DNA from: DATESN01 sp035270785 | Lineage (GTDB): Bacteria > Bacillota > Clostridia > Lachnospirales > Lachnospiraceae | Length of the DNA stretch: 64,000 nt | Reading direction: 5' to 3' | NCBI GenBank assembly: GCA_035270785.1 | Contig: DATESN010000071.1 | Coordinates: 1-64,000 of the forward strand | Shown: positions 8,549 through 16,340 of the stretch, in pieces | How positions within the stretch are numbered: the stretch's first letter is position 1 | Layout of the letters: every line of letters starts with the position of its first letter | Position numbers and translations under genes: made by a program | The notes under the pieces: model-generated | Database searches by the model: none | The model's input: only the letters and a program-made list of their open reading frames with translations | Told to the model about the DNA's origin: nothing

Positions 8549-9823
8549 TCACACATCGCCTTTACATTTTTTCTTTGCCAAAAGCGTTCTGCTTATAAAC
8601 GCTCCAAAAACCAAGACACCTGCTATCGAGGCTACAAAACTTATGAGCATTTCAACTCTGCCGGTAGATACATAATCTACAATTTGCAGAATGGAACCGA
8701 TAATAGAAGTAAGTCCAAATATAGCAATAATCATTCCTATAGTGCTTTCTCTCTTTGAATCAATTCTCTCTTGTTCTTCATTGAGTAGATTTATTTTTTC
8801 TTTTATCTCCATAATAGTTTCATTTATACCATTTAGCTCTATAAGTAGGCGATATGTATCACATACATTATTCCAACGGGATATCTGCGACGGGACAAGA
8901 GTCCCATATGCTATAAATTTCATTGCCTTTCTCTTTAAATCCTGAATGCTTTTCTTTAGCATTGCAGACGGATTATTTGATATGTATCTTTGATGTATTT
9001 CCTCATTTAATAGCATACATGTATATTTCTGATACATTACAAGCATGGTAATTAACAAATCATCGTTAGCGTTTTCTACAAGTGGGGCTTTTCCTTTTGA
9101 ATAAGCATAAGATATTTCCTGGGATGTAATTGAGCATCCCCAGCCATAGTCCTTAGAATCTACATCTCTTGCTCCAGTAACATACTCAACATCTTTTTCC
9201 GATAAATCTTCGAAATCACGAGATAAGTTAATAATTCTATGCTCGTTATAAGTTATCTTGTTTATGATGTCAGTCTCTTTAAATCTATTTGGAACATATG
9301 CGACATTAAGTCTATAGGCCTCTTTCAAGATAAAGCTCTGTGATTTTATATCTGTAATAAACCATCGCATTTGGGGCTTTAACTGGCTCAAAATCTTGTC
9401 GCTTATATTTTTCAAGAATAAGGCCTGGATGTTTTTTAATTCTTCATTCTCATCTGTATATCCTGGATATATAAATTTATATATCGACCCAACATTTCCA
9501 TTATAATAGGATAAATACGCAGAGAGAAATGCTATACCATTATCAAATACAAATAATTGCAAATCAGTAATAGATATTTCCGTATCTAATTGAATCGGAT
9601 CCAGTTTAACGTCTAATTTATAGCGCCGAACAAAATTCCCATCCATACTACACTTATTAGCCAATAATTCAATGAAATCACTCGACTCAAATGGAATGGG
9701 TTTGCTTTCCATAATTGACATATCTTTAAATTTAATTTTTACATCATACTTGAGCGGTAAAATGACAAACATTCCCCGCTCAATATAATATTTATTCTCG
9801 ATATGTTTCCAGTATTTTTCCAT
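8549..9823 (-). CDS. Unrecognised protein with two C-terminal membrane helices
   Basis: I do not recognise this 424-residue protein. Residues 1-260 look globular, with beta-type segments such as LQLFVFDNGIAFLSAYLSYY. Residues about 265-358 are mostly helical and probably coiled coil (NETIMEIKEKINLLNEEQER). Two hydrophobic helices follow at about 362-384 and 393-411, then a basic tail. A long helical stalk followed by two C-terminal membrane helices recalls the topology of CorA and of some membrane effectors, but no CorA GMN motif is present. The ATG follows AGAGG at 10 bases. It lies in the accessory block, upstream of the L,D-transpeptidase gene. Confidence 0.6.
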   Translation of the reverse strand: MEKYWKHIENKYYIERGMFVILPLKYDVKIKFKDMSIMESKPIPFESSDFIELLANKCSMDGNFVRRYKLDVKLDPIQLDTEISITDLQLFVFDNGIAFLSAYLSYYNGNVGSIYKFIYPGYTDENEELKNIQALFLKNISDKILSQLKPQMRWFITDIKSQSFILKEAYRLNVAYVPNRFKETDIINKITYNEHRIINLSRDFEDLSEKDVEYVTGARDVDSKDYGWGCSITSQEISYAYSKGKAPLVENANDDLLITMLVMYQKYTCMLLNEEIHQRYISNNPSAMLKKSIQDLKRKAMKFIAYGTLVPSQISRWNNVCDTYRLLIELNGINETIMEIKEKINLLNEEQERIDSKRESTIGMIIAIFGLTSIIGSILQIVDYVSTGRVEMLISFVASIAGVLVFGAFISRTLLAKKKCKGDV

Positions 9824-9991
9824 TCACTTATGACCTCTCTAAAACATTTTAACTTATTATTTGACTCCCACATCTCAACCAACAAATACTTCACATGACT
9901 GTCTACACCCTTAAACCCATACTTTTTCACTTAGTCTAACACTTCTAAATCTCCTCAAAGCCGATAAATACTGGGGTTTTAAAGGCATTTT

Positions 9992-10897
9992 CTACAGTTC
10001 ATATGGCGTCACTTGATAAACATAATAATTCAACCAATTGGTATACAAAATATTACTATGTGCTCTCCATGTAAGATTTGGCTTTACGCTTGGATCGTCA
10101 CCTTTAAAATAGTTTTTTGGAACATCTACGGATAAGCCTTTTTCAATATCCCTTGTATATTCATTGTTAAGGGTTATGCGATCATACTCAGGATGCCCCA
10201 TTACAAAAACATGTCTACCTTCATGAGAAAGAGCTAGGAACACACCTGCTTCTTCCGATTCGGCTAATACGGTAACTTCTTTGCAGTTATGTAAATCTTC
10301 TGCTGATACGGTTGTGTGGCGGCTATGAGGTGCAAAAAATACATCGTCAAAACCACGCACCAGTGGGATCTTACGATTTGCTACTGTATGTTCGTACAAT
10401 CCAAATATTTTTTCTGATAAGGCTTTCTTTTGTATTCCAAAATAATGGTAAAAGGCAGCTTGTGCCCCCCAGCATATATGCAATGTTGAAGTAACATGAT
10501 CTTTGGTCCAATCCATAATCTCACAAAGTTCATCCCAATAATCCACCTTTTCAAACTCCATTTGTTCAACAGGTGCTCCCGTAATGATAAATCCATCAAA
10601 ATATAGATCCTTCACTTCTTCGAAGGTTGTATAAAACTTATTTAAATGATTCGCCGATGTATTTAATGACACATGGGATTTCACATTGATGAAGCTAATA
10701 TCCACTTGCAATGGTGTATTCGAAAGCGCCCTTAAAAGCTGTAATTCTGTATCTTGCTTAATTGGCATCAAATTCAAGATTCCTACTCGAAGTGGGCGAA
10801 TATCTTGATGCATAGCTCTATTTTCATCCATGACAAATATATTTTCATATTCTAATATTTCCTTTGCAGGCAAATCTCCATTTACTCTTATTGGCAT
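9992..10897 (-). CDS. metA: Homoserine O-acyltransferase MetA
   Basis: This enzyme acylates homoserine, with acetyl- or succinyl-CoA, as the first committed step of methionine synthesis in the cytoplasm. Family hallmarks are present: MPIRV start, LNLMPIKQDTELQLLR, the catalytic cysteine in HICWGAQAAFYHYFG, and the catalytic HPEYD segment. I chose the ATG at 10897, which has AGGTG five bases upstream and gives 301 residues; a GTG seven codons earlier is less likely. Many Firmicute MetA proteins use acetyl-CoA; the donor cannot be fixed by eye here. It lies downstream of ligA, separated by a 15-bp tandem repeat that would sit in its leader. Confidence 0.95.
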   Translation of the reverse strand: MPIRVNGDLPAKEILEYENIFVMDENRAMHQDIRPLRVGILNLMPIKQDTELQLLRALSNTPLQVDISFINVKSHVSLNTSANHLNKFYTTFEEVKDLYFDGFIITGAPVEQMEFEKVDYWDELCEIMDWTKDHVTSTLHICWGAQAAFYHYFGIQKKALSEKIFGLYEHTVANRKIPLVRGFDDVFFAPHSRHTTVSAEDLHNCKEVTVLAESEEAGVFLALSHEGRHVFVMGHPEYDRITLNNEYTRDIEKGLSVDVPKNYFKGDDPSVKPNLTWRAHSNILYTNWLNYYVYQVTPYEL

Positions 10898-10920
10898 ACT
10901 ATCACCTAGCTTTCTCACTT

Positions 10921-11010
10921 TTTATTCCATATTTCTTTATTCCCTATTTTTTTATTCCCTAATTCTTTATTCCCTATTTCTTTATTCCCTATTTCTTTAT
11001 TCCCTATTTC
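10921..11010. repeat. Six-copy 15-bp minisatellite upstream of metA
   Basis: Six head-to-tail copies of TTTATTCCCTATTTC fill 10921-11010; three are perfect and three have one or two changes, and a degenerate copy follows to about 11025. On the transcribed strand the unit reads GAAATAGGGAATAAA. The array fills most of the ligA-metA intergenic space, 24 bases from the metA start. Confidence 0.95.
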
Positions 11011-11057
11011 TATATTCAATATAATTTATCATCTCTAAAAATCATGAAATAATACTA

Positions 11058-13034
11058 TCACACATTACTTGGCATATCAATGTTATATTCCTTTATAAAA
11101 TCCCCCTCTGTTAAAATGGGAATCCCTAATTCCTTGGCTTTTTTGTTTTTAGATGAATTTGATGCGATATCATTATTAATTAGATAATTCGTTTTATTGG
11201 TAACACTACCGGTTACTTTTCCGCCTAGTTTTTCAATCATTTCTTTTAATTCATTACGACTTGAAAAGTTTTCTAGACTTCCTGTTATCACAAACGTTTT
11301 ATTTAGAAGAATTTGATCCTTTTCATCTATTTGTTCCACTTCTATTACTAATTCTTTTATAAGATTATCAAGAATAATCTTATTTTTATCATTCCCAAAA
11401 AAATCTTTGATGGAACCTGCTATTACTTCTCCAATGCCATCAATTCTACTTAATGTTTCTATAGAAGCTTGTAATATGTTTTCTAAATCATAACTACATT
11501 CTTTACATAGCATCTTTGCATTGGCAATACCAATATTTGCGATTCCAAGACTATAGATAACTTTTGGCAACGTCGTTTTTCTAGACTTTTCAATACTATT
11601 AATAAGGTTTTTATAGGATAATGTTCCAAACCCTGCCATCGTTTCTATTTTATTTTGATAACGATCTAAATGATAAATATCAGCATATTCAAGGATAAAA
11701 CCCTTTCCAATTAATTTTTCCAACGTAGCTTCTGAAAGTCCTTCAATATTCATTCCATCCCTACTAACAAACAAGGAGAAAGATTTTATCTTTTTTACTT
11801 CACAATCAGGATTTATACAGTACAATGATTGAACATCATTGGTTTGCTTTACTTGTGTGATTCCACCACATACGGGACATTGGCAAGGAATCTCTATACT
11901 GTTACTTTTTGTAAGGTTTTCTGCTATTTGAGGAATAATCATATTCGCTTTATATACTGTTATTCGATCTCCGATGCCTAGTTTCAGTGCTCTCATAATA
12001 CTTATGTTATGAACGGAAGCTCGACTTACTGTTGTTCCTTCTAATTCTACTGGATCAAATATGGCCACTGGATTAATTAAGCCGGTTCGGCTTGGGCTCC
12101 ACTCAATTTCCTTTAAAAAAGTCTCTTTCAACTCATCTTCCCATTTAAATGCAATGGAATCTCTTGGGAATTTTGCTGTTGTGCCTAATGACTTTCCATA
12201 AGCAATATCATTTAATGCTAATACCAATCCATCTGATGGAATGTCAAATGTTGCTATCTTTACTTGAAACTGTTCTATCGTTTCAAGTAAATTTTCTTTA
12301 TTTACCTTTTTATATTCTACCACATCAAAACCAAGCTCTTTTAAAAATTGAAATTGACTTTCTTTAGACTCCATATCGTCTATTTCATCTGCTTTCACTA
12401 GTGAAAATGCAAAGAATTGTACATTACGATTTGCTGCAACTTCATTATTTAACTGCCTAACGGATCCGCTGCAGAGGTTCCTTGGATTCTTATATTTTGC
12501 ATCAACATCTTCTATTTTTTCATTAATCTTATTAAATTCTGTATACGTAATGATAGCCTCTCCACGCAAAATTAATTCCCCTTGATACTTGATTTTGAGC
12601 GGAATATTTTTAAATACCCTGGCATTGTTCGTAATTACTTCTCCTATTTCACCATTACCTCGCGTCACTGCTTTTGCAAGTTTTCCTTCCATATAGGTTA
12701 GAACGATCGTAAGTCCATCTAATTTCCATGAAAGAATTCCTTCATTGTCTTGTATCCAATTTATTAAATCCCCTCTGTCCTTTGTTTTTCCCAAGGAAAG
12801 CATTGGTTTCTCATGAGCTTCTTTTGGAAGGTTATCCATCACCTCATATCCAACTTGTACCGTTGGCGAATTTGCTGCAACCATACCCGTTTCTTCTTCT
12901 AAGGCAACTAACTCATCATATAATTTATCGTACTCGAAATTGCTCATAATCTCGCTGTCATCTAGATAATAAGCTTTTGAAGCCTGTGTTAATATTTGAA
13001 TTAACTCTTTAATTCTAATTATTTTTCGTTCCAT
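11058..13034 (-). CDS. ligA: NAD-dependent DNA ligase LigA
   Basis: LigA seals nicks in DNA during replication and repair using NAD+. The domain order is complete: Ia region (AYYLDDSEIMSNFEYDKLYDEL), adenylation domain with the active-site lysine in SWKLDG, OB fold, four-cysteine zinc finger (CPVCGG then CINPDCE), helix-hairpin-helix repeats (GIANIGIANAK, IDGIGEV) and a C-terminal BRCT domain (FVITGSLENFSSRNE). At about 658 residues it has normal length. The start is uncertain: ATG at 13034 fits best with AGGA about 11 bases upstream; an in-frame TTG at 13055 and ATG at 13046 also exist. It lies directly downstream of the pseudouridine synthase gene and upstream of metA. Confidence 0.95.
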   Translation of the reverse strand: MERKIIRIKELIQILTQASKAYYLDDSEIMSNFEYDKLYDELVALEEETGMVAANSPTVQVGYEVMDNLPKEAHEKPMLSLGKTKDRGDLINWIQDNEGILSWKLDGLTIVLTYMEGKLAKAVTRGNGEIGEVITNNARVFKNIPLKIKYQGELILRGEAIITYTEFNKINEKIEDVDAKYKNPRNLCSGSVRQLNNEVAANRNVQFFAFSLVKADEIDDMESKESQFQFLKELGFDVVEYKKVNKENLLETIEQFQVKIATFDIPSDGLVLALNDIAYGKSLGTTAKFPRDSIAFKWEDELKETFLKEIEWSPSRTGLINPVAIFDPVELEGTTVSRASVHNISIMRALKLGIGDRITVYKANMIIPQIAENLTKSNSIEIPCQCPVCGGITQVKQTNDVQSLYCINPDCEVKKIKSFSLFVSRDGMNIEGLSEATLEKLIGKGFILEYADIYHLDRYQNKIETMAGFGTLSYKNLINSIEKSRKTTLPKVIYSLGIANIGIANAKMLCKECSYDLENILQASIETLSRIDGIGEVIAGSIKDFFGNDKNKIILDNLIKELVIEVEQIDEKDQILLNKTFVITGSLENFSSRNELKEMIEKLGGKVTGSVTNKTNYLINNDIASNSSKNKKAKELGIPILTEGDFIKEYNIDMPSNV

Positions 13035-13063
13035 GAAGGGTATCATCCTAATCAATTTATTTT

Positions 13064-13786
13064 CTATATCTTTAATCCTACTGACTCATAGAGAGTTTCT
13101 ATTTCCTTACCAGCTAATTCTCTATATTCACCCGATTGCAATGTTCCAATTTCTATATTCATGATTCTTATTCTTTGCAATAACTTCACCTCATATCCAA
13201 GAGTTTTGCACATTCTACGAATTTGTCGGTTTAGCCCTTGGGTCAATATAATGCGAAAAGAAAACTTACCAACACTTGTTACTTGGCATTCTCGTGTAGT
13301 CTCTTCTAAGTCTTTTAGATAAACACCTTTGCTCATTTGGGCTAAAAAATGGGGCGTTATTTCCTTATCCACTTTTACTAAATATTCCTTTTCATGCTTA
13401 TTCGCAGCACGCATCATTCGATTAATAAGTTCCCCATCGTTAGTCATAATGATAAGACCTTCTGAATCTTTATCCAGCCTACCCGCATAGGTTATTCTAA
13501 TGGGATAATTCAAGTAATCAGTGATTGTTTGATCCGCGTATTTGTCTTTTTCTGTACAAGTAACACCTACTGGTTTATAAAAAGCTAGGACTACTTTACT
13601 ATTTTTATTCTCAACTATCTTTCCATTGAAACTAACGGAATCTGTTTCTTGCACTTGATACCCCATAGTCGCCGTAATTCCATTTACAAGAACACGTCCC
13701 GCATCAATCATCTTATCAGCCTCACGCCTTGAACATATTCCACAATCAGCCAAATATTTATTTAATCTAACCATATTTTTACTCAT
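13064..13786 (-). CDS. rluF: RluF-type 23S rRNA pseudouridine synthase
   Basis: The 240-residue protein has an N-terminal S4 RNA-binding domain (RLNKYLADCGICSRREADKM) and a catalytic domain of the RsuA/RluB/RluF group. The catalytic aspartate is in AGRLDKDSEGLI. That KDS form, together with RIRIMNIEIG and GEYREL near the end, fits RluF rather than RluB. It converts a uridine of 23S rRNA to pseudouridine; E. coli RluF acts at position 2604. Family membership is secure, the exact target is inferred. The stop lies about 30 bases before ligA, so the two are probably co-transcribed. Confidence 0.9.
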   Translation of the reverse strand: MSKNMVRLNKYLADCGICSRREADKMIDAGRVLVNGITATMGYQVQETDSVSFNGKIVENKNSKVVLAFYKPVGVTCTEKDKYADQTITDYLNYPIRITYAGRLDKDSEGLIIMTNDGELINRMMRAANKHEKEYLVKVDKEITPHFLAQMSKGVYLKDLEETTRECQVTSVGKFSFRIILTQGLNRQIRRMCKTLGYEVKLLQRIRIMNIEIGTLQSGEYRELAGKEIETLYESVGLKI

Positions 13787-13903
13787 AATTTTTATCCATT
13801 TCTATTCATTTATAAATAATGTTTCTTATTATTGTAATCTATTATAGGTGTTTTGTCGAGGCTGCCAAAGGGTTTGAAAATAGATAAAATAAAACAACAA
13901 TAA

Positions 13904-13944
13904 TTTACTAATCGTAGTAAAAGGGTATTTAAAGTGTTATAATG
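13904..13944 (+). promoter_or_regulatory. Putative xpt promoter overlapping an operator-like inverted repeat
   Basis: A perfect -10 hexamer TATAAT lies at 13939-13944. At the -35 distance there is only a weak match, but a perfect inverted repeat TTTACTA-atcg-TAGTAAA (13904-13921) covers the -35 region, as a repressor site would. No purine riboswitch core is recognisable upstream of xpt. Confidence 0.45.
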
Positions 13945-13984
13945 ATATTGGTTTTATAAAAATAATCTAACGAGGTGATGTGTA

Positions 13985-14557
13985 TTGAAATTACTTAAGG
14001 ACAAGATATTATCAGAAGGAAAAGTAGTAAATGAACATATTTTAAAAGTAGATAGTTTTATTAATCATCAGGTAGATCCAGTTCTTATGGACGCTGTAGC
14101 CAAAGAATTTGCTGAACACTTCAAAAATAAGGGCATTACTAAAATTGCCACTATTGAAAGTTCTGGGATTGCTCCAGCCCTCTTCACTGCAAAGGAAATG
14201 GGACTTCCACTTATTATTTTTAAAAAACAACCCTCTCAAATCTTGTATCACAATTTATATCAGACAATGATTGAATCTTATACCAAAGAAACTTCTTACG
14301 AATTGACTTTATCTAAGGATTATATCTGTTCTGATGATCATGTACTTATTATTGATGATTTTCTTGCCAATGGTGAAGCAGCTTCTGGTGCCATTCGATT
14401 AATTAGAATGTCATACGCTACTGTTGCAGGACTTGGTGTATTGATTGAGAAGTCATTTGAACCAGGACATGATAAAGTGGCCGGAAATGGGATCGAAGTA
14501 TATTCACTTGCACGTATTAAAAAGTTAGATCATGATTCTATTGAATTTTTGGATTAA
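13985..14557 (+). CDS. xpt: Xanthine phosphoribosyltransferase
   Basis: Xpt salvages xanthine to XMP with PRPP in the cytoplasm. The 190-residue length, the MKLLKDKIL start, ATIESSGIAPA and the PRPP-binding loop LIIDDFLANGEAA are typical of the Bacillus/Clostridium enzyme. The start is a TTG with GAGGTGAT upstream. It is a single plus-strand gene, ending at a bidirectional terminator. Firmicute xpt genes are often under a guanine riboswitch, but none is seen here; an inverted repeat in the promoter suggests repressor control instead. Confidence 0.94.
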   Translation: MKLLKDKILSEGKVVNEHILKVDSFINHQVDPVLMDAVAKEFAEHFKNKGITKIATIESSGIAPALFTAKEMGLPLIIFKKQPSQILYHNLYQTMIESYTKETSYELTLSKDYICSDDHVLIIDDFLANGEAASGAIRLIRMSYATVAGLGVLIEKSFEPGHDKVAGNGIEVYSLARIKKLDHDSIEFLD

Positions 14558-14592
14558 GTAATATATAAGAACAATTAGAAGAATAAAAGAAG

Positions 14593-14633
14593 AAGACCAT
14601 TACAAACAACACACAGTTGCGGGTAATGGTCTT
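14593..14633. terminator. Bidirectional terminator between xpt and the 14668-15099 gene
   Basis: AAGACCATTAC and GTAATGGTCTT form an 11-bp perfect stem with a 19-base loop. T-rich tracts follow on both strands (TTTCTCTT on plus, CTTCTTTT on minus), which fits the convergent genes on both sides. Confidence 0.85.
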
Positions 14634-14667
14634 TCTCTTATATCATATTTCCCTTACATTCATATCC

Positions 14668-15099
14668 TTATAAATATCTCTTTAAGCTTCTAATATTGCT
14701 TTCTTGAAAATTTACTAATTCATTTGCTATTTCCATGGCTTCTTTAGAGGAATTTCCATGCTGATTTAGAGACTTCCACATATGTGTTAAACCCCTGTTG
14801 TTTTCTTGAATCATAATCTCTGCAAGATGACTAGTGCTTGTATTTAACATGGTACTCATATGAATACCACTGACTAATTTTACATCTTGTATGGCATTTC
14901 CATGATAGGGATCCGCTTTCCCTGTAAGTAGCTTATCAATTGATTTATTTCTTAATTCTGTGTACTTCATGTTTTGTTTGGATAATTGAAGCGCTAAATC
15001 ATCGTCATACACTTTATCTTGAACAGTATCAATGGCTTTCATTGTCATTTCAGCATTTCTTTGTATTTCCTTATATACTTCAATATCCGCTTTATTCAT
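14668..15099 (-). CDS. Small helical protein of unknown function
   Basis: The 143-residue protein is almost entirely amphipathic helix, rich in Met, Asn, Lys and Glu, with no membrane segment or signal peptide. The layout would fit a four-helix bundle of the ferritin-like type (EIQRNAEMTMKAIDTVQDKV, ALQLSKQNMKY, HMSTMLNTSTSHLAEIMIQE, LVNFQESNIRSLKRYL). Metal ligands typical of ferritins are not evident. I chose the ATG at 15099, five codons inside an upstream TTG. Its GGGGT ribosome-binding site lies inside the arm of a long hairpin. Function not recognised. Confidence 0.7.
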   Translation of the reverse strand: MNKADIEVYKEIQRNAEMTMKAIDTVQDKVYDDDLALQLSKQNMKYTELRNKSIDKLLTGKADPYHGNAIQDVKLVSGIHMSTMLNTSTSHLAEIMIQENNRGLTHMWKSLNQHGNSSKEAMEIANELVNFQESNIRSLKRYL

Positions 15100-15101
15100 A
15101 C

Positions 15102-15163
15102 AAATACCCCGCAACCTTTTTCCTTAGTATTTCACTAAAAGAAAAAGAGTATGCAGGGTATTT
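15102..15163 (-). promoter_or_regulatory. Long leader hairpin that would cover the ribosome-binding site of the 14668-15099 gene
   Basis: Three nested pairings line up: AAATACCC with GGGTATTT (8 bp, outer), CTTTTTC with GAAAAAG (7 bp) and TTAGT with ACTAA (5 bp). In the transcript the GGGGT Shine-Dalgarno sequence lies in the outer 3' arm, directly before the start codon. It may reduce translation, or act as the terminator of the dehydrogenase gene upstream. Confidence 0.55.
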
Positions 15164-15177
15164 ATTTTTCATTTCAA

Positions 15178-16158
15178 TTATTGTTCAAATGGAAATTGAA
15201 TTCCCCATTCATGACGAAGGGAATCCATCATCTGCATGATTCGAATGATCTCTTTATGAGGCATCTGTGGACATTCGATTTGTCCTTTTTCCAATGCATC
15301 AATACATGCTTGAACCTCATATTCAAATCCTGTAATTTGTTTTGGTTTTTTAATATAAGCTATTTCTTTATTTTCGGCATTATATGCTTTTACAGAATCA
15401 AAGTTATTGATATTCTCAACAATTACATATCCATTAGTTCCATAGATAATACCTTTTCTATCGCTAATACCACGCATAGTACTGCCGATATTTGCTATCT
15501 TACCATCATCGTATACAATAGAAATTGCATTTGATGCGTCCATTCCACTTTCTGTATAGGTACAACTTGATGTGACTTTCTTTATTTTATCCCCAAATAT
15601 AATCGATGCAAAATTTAGAGTATACACACCCACATCTAACAATGCGCCTCCAGCTAAAGCTGGATCCTGAAGTCTTTGCACATGTTCAATCATATAGCCT
15701 AGGTTACAAGTTAAATAGACAGGATCACCTATGATCCCTGAACCAATCATCCCTTTGATAGAGGCTACCATTGGCATATATCTTATCCACATAGCTTCTG
15801 TTATAAAGACACCTTTTTCTTCTGCGTAGGCAATTAGTTCTTCCGCTTGTTTCGCATTCGCAGTAAATGCTTTCTCACATATCACAGGCTTTCCGTGTGA
15901 AATACATAATTTGGCATGTTCAAAGTGATGGGAATGTGGTGTCGCAACGTAGATGAGTTCGACTTTTGGATCATTTACTAATTCTTCATAGGAACCATAT
16001 GCCTTTTTAAAACCGTATTCGGATGCAAAAACCTTTGCTTTTTCTAAATCTCTAGAAGCAACCCCATAGCATTGCACATTTTTCATACGCTTCATGGTTG
16101 TAGCCATTGTTTGCGCGATATTCCCTGATCCTAATATTGCCATGTGTATTTTTTTCAT
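15178..16158 (-). CDS. Gfo/Idh/MocA family oxidoreductase
   Basis: The protein has an N-terminal NAD(P)-binding Rossmann fold (AILGSGNIAQTM), the ATPHSHHFEHA segment, and a C-terminal alpha/beta domain typical of the Gfo/Idh/MocA family. The usual EKP motif of the catalytic lysine appears as EKAF, as in the dihydrodiol-dehydrogenase-like branch. It probably oxidises a sugar or cyclic alcohol; the substrate is unknown. ATG at 16158 gives 326 residues and has AGGAT eight bases upstream; an in-frame start eleven codons earlier is weaker. It stands alone, with terminators on both sides. Confidence 0.9.
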   Translation of the reverse strand: MKKIHMAILGSGNIAQTMATTMKRMKNVQCYGVASRDLEKAKVFASEYGFKKAYGSYEELVNDPKVELIYVATPHSHHFEHAKLCISHGKPVICEKAFTANAKQAEELIAYAEEKGVFITEAMWIRYMPMVASIKGMIGSGIIGDPVYLTCNLGYMIEHVQRLQDPALAGGALLDVGVYTLNFASIIFGDKIKKVTSSCTYTESGMDASNAISIVYDDGKIANIGSTMRGISDRKGIIYGTNGYVIVENINNFDSVKAYNAENKEIAYIKKPKQITGFEYEVQACIDALEKGQIECPQMPHKEIIRIMQMMDSLRHEWGIQFPFEQ

Positions 16159-16282
16159 TTTATATCCTATCTGCCCGTTGCAAACGCGCACTCTTATTAT
16201 TCGTTGAATATGCTTTTTTATTCAACAAAATTCATTTTAAAACCTGTTTCCAATTTAAAAGCTCATATTTCTATATTAACAC

Positions 16283-16321
16283 AAAAAAAATCTATGTCAC
16301 TTGTTTTCAAGTAACATAGAT
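16283..16321 (-). terminator. Intrinsic terminator of the SH3b protein gene
   Basis: On the minus strand ATCTATGT-t-ACTTG pairs with CAAGT-g-ACATAGAT around a four-base loop, with one mismatch in a 14-bp stem. It is followed by eight T residues. It lies 20 bases after the stop codon. Confidence 0.9.
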
Positions 16322-16340
16322 CGATTTAATTAAAATTTAA

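Noticed and set aside
4114..9823. Intact prophage or integrative element
   Set aside because: Only a broken recombinase is present; no structural, replication or relaxase genes and no clear flanking direct repeats were found.
9739..9930. Minus-strand 63-codon frame overlapping the start of the 424-codon gene
   Set aside because: It starts with GTG without a ribosome-binding site, shows no motif, and most of its second half overlaps the better supported gene in another frame.
10921..11010. Tandem repeats considered as a CRISPR array
   Set aside because: The units are only 15 bases with no unique spacers between them, and no cas genes are present.
10830..11024. Plus-strand frame with a repeated Tyr-Ser-Leu-Phe peptide
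   Set aside because: It is produced by the 15-bp minisatellite read on the noncoding strand and by the complement of metA.
13787..13984. Purine riboswitch upstream of xpt
   Set aside because: The conserved core blocks of the purine aptamer could not be found by eye; only an inverted repeat and a promoter are visible.
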